From Streptomyces dioscori (lineage in GTDB: Bacteria; Actinomycetota; Actinomycetes; Streptomycetales; Streptomycetaceae), in assembly GCF_003024195.1 (NCBI RefSeq), contig NZ_KZ679041.1, forward strand, positions 124,001 through 188,000: a DNA stretch of 64,000 nt, given 5' to 3'. The stretch's first letter is position 1; each line of letters opens with the position of its first letter. The position numbers were made by a program, and so were the translations under genes. The notes beneath the pieces are model-generated. The model made no database searches. It was not told the origin of the DNA and saw only the letters and a list, made by a program, of their open reading frames with translations. Shown piece after piece: positions 35,099 through 44,388 of the stretch.

Positions 35099-35410
35099 GA
35101 AACGAGGCAGGCCGGACGGATCCCCGGGCTAACCTCGGCAAGGGATGCCCTGGATTGTTGGTCGCCTGGATGCGATCGCCTCATGACGACCTCGGGCAGC
35201 TCCGGCCGCCCAAGATCACGGAGGAGGTGGGCGAAGGTCGGAGCGCCGGTCAATCACCGGATCGCCTCGCAGGCCTTGGTCATCCGCACCGACGCATGGC
35301 TCACCGAAACACCGCTCGCCCCCACCAAGACCGCACGCTTCACCCACATCTGACCCGACTAGCATCGAATTCGCCAACGGTGTCCTTCAAGGGACGCCAC
35401 CGGCGTACCG
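35099..35410. other. Intergenic region with possible C-terminal gene fragment
   Basis: A plus-strand frame at about 35232-35353 reads VNHRIASQALVIRTDAWLTE and TKTARFTHI before a TGA. It has coding-like codons but no start and no family that I recognise. It lies between the convergent helicase and SIR2-STAND genes. Confidence 0.35.
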
Positions 35411-38400
35411 TCAGGGTGAGGGTTCCTTCCTCTGGCGTTGCAGGCTGGGGAAACGCCGGATGAGTTCGCGCGCTTCGGCTGCGGCCGGCCCGTCAGACGC
35501 CGCAGCACGATGCACGAGGGGGGCGATCTCGCGTTTGCGGTCCTTCTTTCTGAGCTCGGAGGCCCAGGCCGTGACAGCGTCCGGGGGAAGCTGGCGCAGC
35601 ACTTCGTCCACGAGACCGGGAGCGTGCCTGTCGCTGGCGCGTATCCACGCCGAGAGGTCTTCGAACGGATCCGTGGACTTCGAGGAGAGCCCGGCGATGA
35701 AGCCGGGGCGATTGGCCTCGGCGAGTTCGGACGCAATCTGCGGATCGTGCGCGGCGATGCTGTCCACCACAGTGGCTGCGATCTCCCAGTCGTGGCTACG
35801 AAGCCTGAGGTCAAGAGGAAGCCCGCGCCGCAACAGCCGGATTGTCATCTCGGGCGCCATGTATGCGAGGAGGACGTCGATGGCAGCGTAGCGTGCCTCG
35901 AACCGTTCGAGGAGTTCCTGCGCCTCGTCCGGCCGGTGTTCACGGAGGACCTCGACCGCGTACAGGTGGCATCGTGATGGTGTCGGCAGGCTCCGCTCGA
36001 ACTCCACCGCGAGTTCGGCCACGTCTATACGGCTGACGATCGTTTTTGCGCTGGTCGGGTCAATTTCTTTCATGGCCTCGACGAAGCCACAGAAGTTCTC
36101 CCAGGTGAGGCCTGCAGCAGGGTGCGACAGCGTTCTGGCGAACCGATCGGCATTGAGTGTGCGCACGAACTTCTTGGCGAGTCGGCGGGCTGCCGGGTCG
36201 GGCACGTGCCGGCCCCGCAGAAAGTGAGGGGCGAACCCCAGGAGAAACGCCCAGGTACGGAACATCTTCTGGGACTCGGCCGGAGGGTTGCGGGAGATCG
36301 CGGTAGCCAGGTGGGGTGTCAGCTGGTTGAAGACTTCGAGTCCGAGGTCACGCTGTGTGTAGGCCAGGACGCTGAGGAGTTCGTCGACGGCATGGATGTC
36401 CGCCGGTGGGTTGGCGGCGAGAGCGTGGAAGGCCTCCGGGTCGTAGGCGTGGCCGACGCGGGTGATGAGGGGCATGCCTGCTGCCTGGGTGATCCGGTCG
36501 ACGGCGCGGGTGGTGGAGTAGACATGTGGCCATCCGCCGTCGGGGATCAATCGAGCGAGGGCGTGCGGGTCGACGTCGGCCAGGAGTTTCTCGGTGAAAG
36601 CGCGGTCGTCATTTGCCAGCGCGTTGATCAAGTCGCCGATCGCCCAGCCGTTTTCCGGGGTGACACCACGTACCCATTCGACGACCCGGCCGTGATGGTC
36701 GCGGATCAGGTCGAGGCAGTCGTCTTCGTACGGGCTCAGGAGATTTTCGAGGAGCTGGGCGGCCATGGCCGCATCTGGTCCGGCCGGTGTGGCGAGCGCA
36801 CGTTCGGCCAGTGCGTGGATGCGCGGACGGTGCAGAACGTCGTATTGGTTGAGTACCCACCGTGACTCGCTGTCGTGGTTGCGTCCGATCAGCCATGCCG
36901 CGCCACGCAGTGGTGTGTGGGGTGAGTCCAGGGCAAGGCGGAAGAACGCTGCAGCGGTCTTCCGGTCGGCTTCGACATGGTGGTCCGGCAGCACGGCTCG
37001 GGGCCGCTCCGTCCGGCGTATGGGAGGCGGGAGCGGCGGCGCTGGGGTTTCGGTTGCTGACGCGATCGGCGGGATCGTGACAGGTTGGGGCGGTGTGTGG
37101 GAGTAGCGCGGAGGGTGCAGCATCCACCTGATCAGTGCCCATGCGGACCTGAGGTGCGCGCAGCGCAGGACTCCGTCGTTCCGGGTGATGAGCCGCTTGT
37201 CCCGCAGGATGGCAAGGCTCCGGTCGATCCACGCGCGGTCCCGGCCGAGCTGACGGGCGTACGGGGCGAGGCTGTCGGTGGTCACGCCGGCATCGACGGC
37301 GGCGATCTGAGCAATGGCGAGGGCCAGCAGGAGCAGGTCGGCGCGGTCATGGCCGCGCAGGTCGAGTGCGTCCCGTTCGGTGCGCCGCCAGCCGCCTGTG
37401 AGGGTGTAGAAGAAGAGCCAGGCGGAGTCCTTCGTGGAGGCTTCGTCGATCCGGTTCATCAACAGTTCGTCGCCTGCCAGGTTGCCGACGAAGTCGTCCA
37501 GCGCGCGTACCTTGGGCAGGATTTCGTCCGCGCGTTCTCGCATGTCGCGGGCGAGCGCTCCGACCGCGGCGATGTTGTTGATGCGGTAGGTGGTGACGCC
37601 GCCGGCGACGTGATCCACGCCGACGACCAGTACGAGCTGATCTGCGGTGGCCGTTTCGGCCAGTTCGCGAACCAGGTCTGCGGGCAGGTCCTGGGCGTCG
37701 TCGACCAGGAGTGCCTTGCGGTGCGGGTATAGGGACAGGTCTGCCATCCACTGCCGAAGGCCCCGCTTGCGGGCGTCATCGCGCAGTCGTAGCACTTCGT
37801 AGCCGTTTTCGAGGAGGTCGCTCAATGCCTGGTAGGCGGTGATGGATTTGCCGCAGCCGCTGTCTCCGTTGAGTACGACGGCGTGATCGCGGCGCAACGC
37901 GTCGACGAGGAGTGCGACTTCGGGAAGGCGGGGACAGGCCTCTACGTCGGAGGGACCGAGGCGCTCACCGGCCAAGGCGTGGCTGATGTCGTGTTTGCCG
38001 CTGAATGGGACCGTGTGCCATGCCGATGTGGCCTCTTGCTGGCGCGTTCCGTCGGCTAGGGCGGGAAGTGCGGTGTCGGCCACGGCGGGGATGTCGTCGC
38101 TGCCGGAGACGTCGGGTCCCATGCGGCAGACCCGCCAACCCTGGTCCAGCGGCGCGATGAGCTGGTCCACTACGACGGTGTCGCGTTCTGAGTAGCCGAC
38201 GATGAGAAGCGTACGGGGGTGGTCTGCGACCAGGCTGCGGATACGGTCCCGGAGGTTGGGGCCGAGGGTGCCAGGCAGGTGCGGGAGCATCCAGGGTTGC
38301 TGCGGATCGGCTGCGTCACCGTGCGGCTTGAACAGGATGCCGTCGGGAATGCCGGTTCCGTATTGGCGGCGGTAGGCGGATTCGAGGGCGGTGTCCCAGT

Positions 38401-38803
38401 TGAGCGAGACGACGCACTCGACGACGCCGGCGTGGATCAGGGCGGCGAGTGCTTCGTGGGCGGCGGACGGCTGTACGCTGCGATGCCGGTCGAGATTGGC
38501 CATCTCCTGCTGGAAGCGCTGCCGGGCAGCCGGTGATCCTTCGACGGTGCGCCACGCTGGGTCCCAGTGGCCACCATTGTCGCCGACCAGCAGTTTCGTC
38601 GGCATGTCTGCCGTGCCGAGTTCGGCAGCGAGGTCTGCTCGCGCAACAGGGTCGGCGTCGACGGCGTCCCACAGCAGTGCGGCGAGACCGGCGCTGGTCG
38701 GGTACCGGGCGGAGAGAGACAGTCCGGCCCCGACGACGGCGACGACGCCGAGTCCCAGACGACTGCCCAACCGCGCGATGCGGTGTGCGACATCGGTGTT
38801 CAT
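35411..38803 (-). CDS. SIR2-STAND NTPase, Avs-like antiphage protein
   Basis: 1130 residues. Residues about 15-240 are a SIR2-like domain: VVGAGLS (25-29), SLNWDTALE (N135, D137), KPHGD (H161) and LLIVGYSERD (200-208), the residues expected for NAD cleavage. Residues about 295-580 are a STAND-type P-loop NTPase with Walker A GDSGCGKS (313-320), Walker B KALLVDDAQD (363-372) and a winged-helix-like segment. Residues about 600-1130 are helical and probably form the sensor. SIR2-STAND proteins deplete NAD when they detect phage protein. It is divergent from an Apea-like HEPN gene across a 126-base spacer, so the two may be coregulated. Confidence 0.82.
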   Translation of the reverse strand: MNTDVAHRIARLGSRLGLGVVAVVGAGLSLSARYPTSAGLAALLWDAVDADPVARADLAAELGTADMPTKLLVGDNGGHWDPAWRTVEGSPAARQRFQQEMANLDRHRSVQPSAAHEALAALIHAGVVECVVSLNWDTALESAYRRQYGTGIPDGILFKPHGDAADPQQPWMLPHLPGTLGPNLRDRIRSLVADHPRTLLIVGYSERDTVVVDQLIAPLDQGWRVCRMGPDVSGSDDIPAVADTALPALADGTRQQEATSAWHTVPFSGKHDISHALAGERLGPSDVEACPRLPEVALLVDALRRDHAVVLNGDSGCGKSITAYQALSDLLENGYEVLRLRDDARKRGLRQWMADLSLYPHRKALLVDDAQDLPADLVRELAETATADQLVLVVGVDHVAGGVTTYRINNIAAVGALARDMRERADEILPKVRALDDFVGNLAGDELLMNRIDEASTKDSAWLFFYTLTGGWRRTERDALDLRGHDRADLLLLALAIAQIAAVDAGVTTDSLAPYARQLGRDRAWIDRSLAILRDKRLITRNDGVLRCAHLRSAWALIRWMLHPPRYSHTPPQPVTIPPIASATETPAPPLPPPIRRTERPRAVLPDHHVEADRKTAAAFFRLALDSPHTPLRGAAWLIGRNHDSESRWVLNQYDVLHRPRIHALAERALATPAGPDAAMAAQLLENLLSPYEDDCLDLIRDHHGRVVEWVRGVTPENGWAIGDLINALANDDRAFTEKLLADVDPHALARLIPDGGWPHVYSTTRAVDRITQAAGMPLITRVGHAYDPEAFHALAANPPADIHAVDELLSVLAYTQRDLGLEVFNQLTPHLATAISRNPPAESQKMFRTWAFLLGFAPHFLRGRHVPDPAARRLAKKFVRTLNADRFARTLSHPAAGLTWENFCGFVEAMKEIDPTSAKTIVSRIDVAELAVEFERSLPTPSRCHLYAVEVLREHRPDEAQELLERFEARYAAIDVLLAYMAPEMTIRLLRRGLPLDLRLRSHDWEIAATVVDSIAAHDPQIASELAEANRPGFIAGLSSKSTDPFEDLSAWIRASDRHAPGLVDEVLRQLPPDAVTAWASELRKKDRKREIAPLVHRAAASDGPAAAEARELIRRFPSLQRQRKEPSP

Positions 38804-38929
38804 CGGCTCAACCTGGATGTCGACGGGAAGCAGGATGGTTCGCTACTGAGTGGAAGTCCTCGCATGCCCTCCATTGTCGACCATGGCACTGACAGGGCCT
38901 TCTGCGACGCGGTCCTCCATGCTGGGTGA

Positions 38930-40447
38930 GTGAACGACATCGACAACCTACTGCGAAACACAGGGCAAGCATTTCTGGCGGCGTCATGGGATCGGCTGCG
39001 GAGGGAGAGGGTGGTTCCGCCGCCACGCTTTCACCCGTACCTGAGGGTGGGGCGTGACTACTTCGGGGGCTCGGTGACGCCGCTGGCCGAATACCGTGCG
39101 CTTGAAGATGCGATTACCGCTTCTCATCCTCGGTTCGATGCTGATCGGCCATTCGACGAGCGCGCGTTCCCCGGCGGATTGATCTTCAGTTTCCTGGAGA
39201 CGTTCATCGCTCAACTGACCTGTGCACAGGAGGAGTTCTCTCCCGATGGGCCAGTCGCCGAGCAGTCACTGCGTGACCTGATCCAGGCAGTTCACGCAGA
39301 CACTCACGAGGTGGCGTGCTGCCGGGTGGTTTCCCACCTGGCCACCGCAGACGGCCGGCCGGTCGAGTTCGCCAACGTCCGAGTCGAGCCGGTGATCTCG
39401 GAAGCAGCCGGCCACGACAAAGAGTTGCAGCGAATGATCTCGTCGGTGATCCCTGGGGCGGTGAGCGCCTACGGCCGAGACCGGCCCTATGGGTTCGCGC
39501 CGCCGGAGAGCGTCGTTGTTGCGCGAGACAGTGGCTCGAAGCCGTTCGACCTGGCCGATCCGCTGTCGCAGCGGATTGAGCGGTTCATGTTGCTGGTACG
39601 ACTGCTGAAGCCAGGCACCAGTGAGTCGATGCTGGAAGTCCGAGGGGAAACTCACACGGTCCGAGAGTTCAAGCCCACTGTGCTCCGCTTCCGGGGCGCG
39701 GGGCCCGGGTTCGCCTCTCCGACGCAACTGGCCGCTCGTGTGATCACCCTCAGCTCGGATGATGCTGGCCGTGTCGATGGGCTCGGGCGGCTCCGGGCCG
39801 CTGCCGAGCAGCCGCGGACAGGCATGCTATTCACGTCTTTTGGAATGGCGATTCAAAAGTTTGTGCTGTCCTTCCATGCTTACGACTGGTTCGAGCAGAT
39901 CGTCGATCTGGCGACCGCCTTCGAAGCGGCGTTGTCCGGAAAGGAGAAAGACGACGTCACGCTCCGCTTGAAGATCCGTGCGTCGACGCTGCTGTTCACC
40001 GACCTTGATCCAGCAGAGCAGATCTTCAGAGACGTGGGCGTGATCTACGGACTCCGATCCACGCTTGTCCATGGCGGTGCCATGGCGGAGAAGACTCTCC
40101 TCAAGGAGGTCCGCAAGATCTCGACCGTTCCCGACGGGCTGTCTGACGGAGAATCGATCGCGCACGCCGTAGAACGGTTGCGCGACCTGGTCCGCCGCAG
40201 CTTGCTTGCCCGGATCTGCCTCGCAGCCGACGAGAATTCTTTGTGGCCCTTGGACGCGGATGCGGGTGTCGACGCAGCCATGGTCGACGATCGCCGTCGG
40301 AAGGCATTGCGTGAAGCGTGGCGAGACACTCTCACAGGGATCGACGCCATCCACAGCGTCGCCTCGTCTGCCCCCCCCACCCGCGGCGGGCAGTCCACGG
40401 GTGACGCCGCGAAAAGGTTGACAACGGCTCTTCCCGCACCCTGGTGA
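38930..40447 (+). CDS. Apea-like HEPN-domain protein
   Basis: 505 residues from GTG 38930. The N-terminal 330 residues are unassigned. Residues about 330-440 fit an Apea-like HEPN domain: YDWFEQIVDLATAFEAALSG, RLKIRASTLL, and YGLRSTLVHGG, which contains the R-x4-H RNase motif (R376 to H381). Such proteins often serve as RNA-cleaving effectors in abortive systems. It starts 126 bases from the divergent SIR2-STAND gene, so a two-gene module is possible, but either could act alone. The C-terminal 60 residues are disordered. Confidence 0.72.
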   Translation: MNDIDNLLRNTGQAFLAASWDRLRRERVVPPPRFHPYLRVGRDYFGGSVTPLAEYRALEDAITASHPRFDADRPFDERAFPGGLIFSFLETFIAQLTCAQEEFSPDGPVAEQSLRDLIQAVHADTHEVACCRVVSHLATADGRPVEFANVRVEPVISEAAGHDKELQRMISSVIPGAVSAYGRDRPYGFAPPESVVVARDSGSKPFDLADPLSQRIERFMLLVRLLKPGTSESMLEVRGETHTVREFKPTVLRFRGAGPGFASPTQLAARVITLSSDDAGRVDGLGRLRAAAEQPRTGMLFTSFGMAIQKFVLSFHAYDWFEQIVDLATAFEAALSGKEKDDVTLRLKIRASTLLFTDLDPAEQIFRDVGVIYGLRSTLVHGGAMAEKTLLKEVRKISTVPDGLSDGESIAHAVERLRDLVRRSLLARICLAADENSLWPLDADAGVDAAMVDDRRRKALREAWRDTLTGIDAIHSVASSAPPTRGGQSTGDAAKRLTTALPAPW

Positions 40448-41145
40448 TCTGCGCGCGAACATCCATATATTGCCCTGGAGTACGTGGTTCTCCCCGCGCG
40501 CCGAACCCCGGGCCGGGCCGGTACATCGGGCGATCAGAGCGTCCCTGTTCCGAAGAAGCTGTCCCTGAAAGGCTCGGTCATCATGTCGAACCTTGACTTG
40601 GAAGGTGACCTCGGCGCCCCCCACGTCCCGACCAGGCTGTGGTGGGGCTTGCGGGGTTTGATCAATTCCGTCCTTGAGGGGTCGATTTGAGCTTCCATGG
40701 GCGCGCTGCCCAGGGCGTCGTCGACGGCGCCGATGGAGGCGGTGATGCGGGCCTCCAAGAGGTGCGCGATGAACGCGAAAGACGGGTGCTGGGCGAGTTC
40801 AACCGCTCGTTGCAACACCGGACTGTTGCAACGAGCGGAGCTGCTCTTTCAAGACCCCGCGGTCACCGCAGTGCATGCTCAGCGGCTGGGCCTTGCCGCG
40901 GATGCAACGGGGCGTGGACAACTTTTCACTCGCCCCAATGGAGCTGGGCGAGACGCTCGTCCAAAGTGAAGCTGCCGGTCTCCTGCGCGGTCTCCGGTCA
41001 GCCACGATCGGGCCGGAACACAGGTCGAATGTGTCCTGGCCCGGCTGAAGAACGCAATCCGCTCCACACCGGGTGCTTTCCACCCCGTAAGGGACAACCT
41101 CCGGGTTGGGTCAAACATGCCCGCCCATGTGGCCGAAGTCCCGAT
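40448..41145. other. Low-coding region with a perfect hairpin
   Basis: A minus-strand frame at 40534-40818 (94 residues, with LAQHPSFAFIAHLLEARITA near its start) has coding-like codon use but no known family. The rest shows no supported gene. It may hold remnants of a mobile element given the hairpin at 40803. Confidence 0.4.
40803..40838. repeat. Perfect 15-base inverted repeat
   Basis: Arms 40803-40817 (CCGCTCGTTGCAACA) and 40824-40838 are perfect complements around a 6-base loop. Possible roles are a terminator, an operator or the end of a lost mobile element. Confidence 0.6.
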
Positions 41146-41412
41146 TCAGCCCCAGTAGCCGCCGACAGGCTGCCTGACCCACAGCTCCCTGTGGGAGCTA
41201 CCGCCGCAGTAGAACCAGTAATCACCACTGCCGTTGCGGGGATACCTGTACCAGTCGTTGGTGGTGTCCGCTTGACTCTGGCAGTCCTTGCCGGCGTTGG
41301 CATTCCAAAGGATGTTTTCGTACGACGTGGCCGAAGCAGGTGCCACGCTGAGCGAGACAGCCGCGCCTACCATGCTTGCCAAAACTGCGACCGAGGCCAC
41401 TCGTTGCTTCAT
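41146..41412 (-). CDS. Small secreted protein
   Basis: 88 residues from the ATG at 41412, which has AGGA five bases upstream; an ATG six bases earlier abuts that site. Residues 1 to about 28 are a Sec signal peptide (KQR, then VASVAVLASMVGAAV, ending at an AxA-type site ASA). The mature part of about 60 residues is rich in Trp, Tyr, Gly and Asn, with two cysteines (KDC and FYC) that could form one disulfide. I do not recognise the family. It is probably an exported small protein of the cell envelope or medium. Confidence 0.7.
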   Translation of the reverse strand: MKQRVASVAVLASMVGAAVSLSVAPASATSYENILWNANAGKDCQSQADTTNDWYRYPRNGSGDYWFYCGGSSHRELWVRQPVGGYWG

Positions 41413-41418
41413 ATTCAT

Positions 41419-42173
41419 CCTGCTAAACCTCTGCTCTCTTCTCATGTGTCGTTCCGACTACTAGACGGCTGCTGTCAGGCAAAAGGTTCACCTCCGACTG
41501 TGCATGCAACGCGAAGCCGCAAGTAACCGCATAAAGCCTGCCGTCCTGCGGAACAGCGGTCAGGCAGGCCGCAGGTTCTCTCACTGTTTGAGATGAAGAG
41601 ACGACTGGGCGTGGGTGGGCGCCGTAGGCCGGACGGTCGGCAGGCAGGGGACCCATGCGATGGAGACCTGGCACCGATGACTCAGGTGCCGGTCCGCTCG
41701 GTGTGCACAGTCGGGGTGGTCGACCTCATACGGGGGAAGTATATGAGGGCGACCACCCCATTCCTGCGGGCGAGCCAGCCAAAGAATCCCGACCGCAGGG
41801 GCTCTTCTCCTAGGCAACGGAACGGAGGCCCGGACGGGTTCACGGGTCGGCCGAGAAAAACGCGGGAGGCGTACCGCTCCACCGGTCTGCAGTTACCCTG
41901 CTGGGAAAGTCATCGGTACCCGTGACGGCATGGGTGCGCATCACCCGAGGAGGGCTTTTTGGCGCCTTTGGTCAGTTTGATGGGTGATTTTTGGTAAGTG
42001 TCTGCAGAATTGGGTGCGGCGTTTGTTGCTTGGGTGGAGGCCGGGGCGAGCGCCTGGTTGCTGCGCCCCAATGCTCCTGTTTCGCCACAAAGTACTCCGC
42101 TTGGCTCCCAATACCTCGGTTGGTCGGTCCCGCGCCCTGACCGCCACTGCGACTGCTGGGCCACTTTGAAGAA
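41419..42173. other. Intergenic region with an imperfect inverted repeat
   Basis: No gene is supported on either strand. It contains the inverted repeat at 41713-41759 and leads into the transposase remnant. Short open frames have no recognisable content. Confidence 0.45.
41713..41759. repeat. Imperfect inverted repeat around an 11-base loop
   Basis: Left arm GGGGTGGTCGACCTCATA (41713-41730) pairs with the right arm at 41742-41759, with one A/C mismatch. It could be a terminator or a mobile-element end; no flanking gene explains it. Confidence 0.5.
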
Positions 42174-42620
42174 GTGAGCGACAGCCGTCGCTACCCCAGC
42201 GACCTGTCGGACGCCTGCTGGGCGTTGGTCGAACCACCGCTGACCAGCTGGCGGACCGAGCGGGCCCGGCACGGCCTGAACATCGGACATGCACCCCGCC
42301 GCGACCTGCGTAACGTCCTCGACGCCGTGCTCTACGTGGTCCCACGCCGACATCCCCTGGCACTACCTCCCGCATGACTGCCCGCACTGGAACATCGTCT
42401 ACCAGCACTTCGGCCGTCGGCAGCAAGCCGGATCTTCGAGCACCTCAACGACCTGCTGCGGCGCCGCGCCGAAGGGAACGAGGGCCGCCGACCCGAACCG
42501 ACCGCCATGGTGATCGACGCACAGAGCATCAAGACTTCCACTGACGTTCCCGCAACCGACCAAGGGGTCGACCTCGGCAAGAGGTTCGTGGGCCGCAAAC
42601 GCAGCAAAGCCATATTCCTT
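42174..42620 (+). pseudogene. IS5-family transposase, frameshifted and truncated
   Basis: From GTG 42174 the reading begins SDSRRYPSDLSDACWALVEP and RRDLRNVLDAVLYV. It shifts frame to DIPWHYLPHDCPHWNIVYQH, then again to IFEHLNDLLRRRAEG, and then AMVIDAQSIKTSTDVPATDQ, which holds the first catalytic Asp. It breaks off near 42620 before the other catalytic residues. Two or more frameshifts and the lost 3' half make it non-functional. It marks the right side of the defence-rich region. Confidence 0.85.
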
Positions 42621-42705
42621 GATGAAATGTCGAGAGGAAACGTCCTCTGAAGGACATGTGCGCAGCGGAGTAATGCCTTCACACGTTTGCGGCACGGTCT
42701 GTCCC

Positions 42706-42726
42706 GGCCTCGAACGCCTTGAGGCC
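42706..42726. terminator. Short hairpin downstream of the SsgA-like gene
   Basis: GGCCTC and GAGGCC flank a 9-base loop just beyond the minus-strand stop at 42738. It is a weak terminator candidate. Confidence 0.35.
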
Positions 42727-42737
42727 GGTTCCCCCGA

Positions 42738-43208
42738 TCAGTCTGACCGGGCCGCCCCCGGGCGGCTTTGGACCAGGTCCGCAGTGGTGAAGGACCAGTC
42801 GAACGCATCGAGCTCCTTGCCCGCGGGAACCAGTTCGTAGGTGCGCTCCAGCCATTGCGCCAGCGACTCGGTGGGCAGCTCGAACAGGGCCGCCATGTCG
42901 CCGGAGCTCAACTGGAGCCGGGCCGTCGACCGCCCCTCCAGATCGGACGGCCACATTTGGACGTCCCCAAGGCCGCTCATCGAGTACATTCCCTGCCGGA
43001 GGAGGTCCCGCCCGATACGCCACCGGACCCGGGGGCCGCCGGCGACGACGAACTCCACAGATACGGTCAGGGGCGACTGCTGTGAGAACCGGAACTCCGC
43101 AGTGACGGCCTGGCGGGCAGAGACGCCCAGCACCCGTTCGATGTCCAGGCTCAGCTCAGGACACGAGTACGGCGTCGTGGTTCGTACACCTGGTGGATTG
43201 ACGCTCAT
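42738..43208 (-). CDS. SsgA-like sporulation and cell-division protein
   Basis: 156 residues from ATG 43208 behind GGAAGGAT; the frame continues upstream without a site. The family pattern is clear: VTAEFRFSQQSPLTVSVEF, RWRIGRDLLRQGM, GDVQMWPSD, and the C-terminal SLAQWLERTYELVPAGKELD. SsgA-like proteins occur in sporulating actinomycetes and help position septa and peptidoglycan synthesis during spore formation. It is slightly longer than the usual 135-145 residues at the N-terminus. It is transcribed away from the IS5 remnant's coding direction and is probably core or near-core chromosome. Confidence 0.88.
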   Translation of the reverse strand: MSVNPPGVRTTTPYSCPELSLDIERVLGVSARQAVTAEFRFSQQSPLTVSVEFVVAGGPRVRWRIGRDLLRQGMYSMSGLGDVQMWPSDLEGRSTARLQLSSGDMAALFELPTESLAQWLERTYELVPAGKELDAFDWSFTTADLVQSRPGAARSD

Positions 43209-43526
43209 GACGGGTGGATCCTTCCCTGGGGCGGAAGCTGACCCGGTCCACTCTCGTCTCTGCGGCACCGACCGACATAAGTAACTTGACCGTCCTACAT
43301 CTCCGGGGTGACGGTGGGCGACGCGACGGACGCGGGGTGCTCTGGGCGACACCCGGGTCACGGAGCCTGGCCGAGCAGCAATGTGGAGGGAGATCACGCG
43401 GGTCCGGTGCGCGTGGGCGTCAACATTAAGTCATTCGACTGTCGCCCCTGACCTGTGCCTGAACGATCCTGGAACAGTCGCCCGCGTGCCGGTGCCGGGT
43501 GGTCGCCATGCTCGGAGGAGCTCCCC

Positions 43527-44324
43527 GTGAACCGTACTCCCGTTGTCTTCATCCACGGTGCGTGGCTGCACGCGCTTTCTTGGGAAGCATGGGCTGAACG
43601 CTTTGCCAGCCGCGGGTACCTCGCCTTCGCCCCCGGCTGGCCGGGGGAGACCGCCACGGCTCAGGACGTACGCGCGTCTCCCGGCCTGCTCGGCAGCCTC
43701 GGTCTGGACGCGCTGACCGATCACTACGCCGCGATCATACGTTCGTTCGATGTGCCGCCGGTGGTCGTCGGACACTCGGTCGGTGGACTGATCGCGCAGC
43801 ACCTCATCAGCATCAACGTCGGCCGTGCGGCGGTGGCCATCTCGGCGGCCCCGATCAACGACGTCGCGCTGCCCGCTGTGCCGGCCCATCCCTGTAGTTG
43901 TGACAGCACCGTGCATCTGGCGTCTTTGACTCCGCAGCAGTTCCATCATGTCTACGCGAACACCGTGACGACGGCGGAGTCCGACCGGCTCTTCGAGCGT
44001 TACGCGATACCGACCCCCCGCCGTCTGCTCGCCGAGCTTGGGAGCACGGACCCGGTACGCAGCCCCTGTGCTGTCGCGGACGTCGCCAATACCGGTCGTG
44101 GCCCGCTGTTGCTGGTCTCCGGACAGGAGGACCGGCTGGTGCCCGATTCCGTCACACGCGAGGTCTACAAGGAGTACGGCGACTCGACCGCGGTGACGGA
44201 CCTGAAGCAGTTCGCGGACCGCGGCCACTCGCTGGTGATCGACAGCGGCTGGAGGCTTGTCGCGGACTACGTACTCGGCTGGCTGGACGAACAGGGCGTT
44301 CGTTCCCTCCCCGCGAAGAGCTGA
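43527..44324 (+). CDS. Alpha/beta hydrolase
   Basis: 265 residues from GTG 43527 with GGAGGAG six bases upstream. The fold markers are FIHGAWLHA (oxyanion strand and turn), the nucleophile elbow VGHSVGG near residue 86-92, LLLVSGQEDRLVP carrying the acid, and RGHSLVID with the catalytic His. There is no signal peptide. The substrate is unknown; the closest general type is a small lipase/esterase-like hydrolase. It converges with the LuxR gene over a short spacer that has a GGCTGCC-AG-GGCAGCC hairpin at about 44340-44355. Confidence 0.82.
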   Translation: MNRTPVVFIHGAWLHALSWEAWAERFASRGYLAFAPGWPGETATAQDVRASPGLLGSLGLDALTDHYAAIIRSFDVPPVVVGHSVGGLIAQHLISINVGRAAVAISAAPINDVALPAVPAHPCSCDSTVHLASLTPQQFHHVYANTVTTAESDRLFERYAIPTPRRLLAELGSTDPVRSPCAVADVANTGRGPLLLVSGQEDRLVPDSVTREVYKEYGDSTAVTDLKQFADRGHSLVIDSGWRLVADYVLGWLDEQGVRSLPAKS

Positions 44325-44388
44325 CCGTGCGGTGGCTGGCTGCCAGGGCAGCCGCCTCGGGGGCGTTTGCGCCAGCTGCCCGGCAGGG

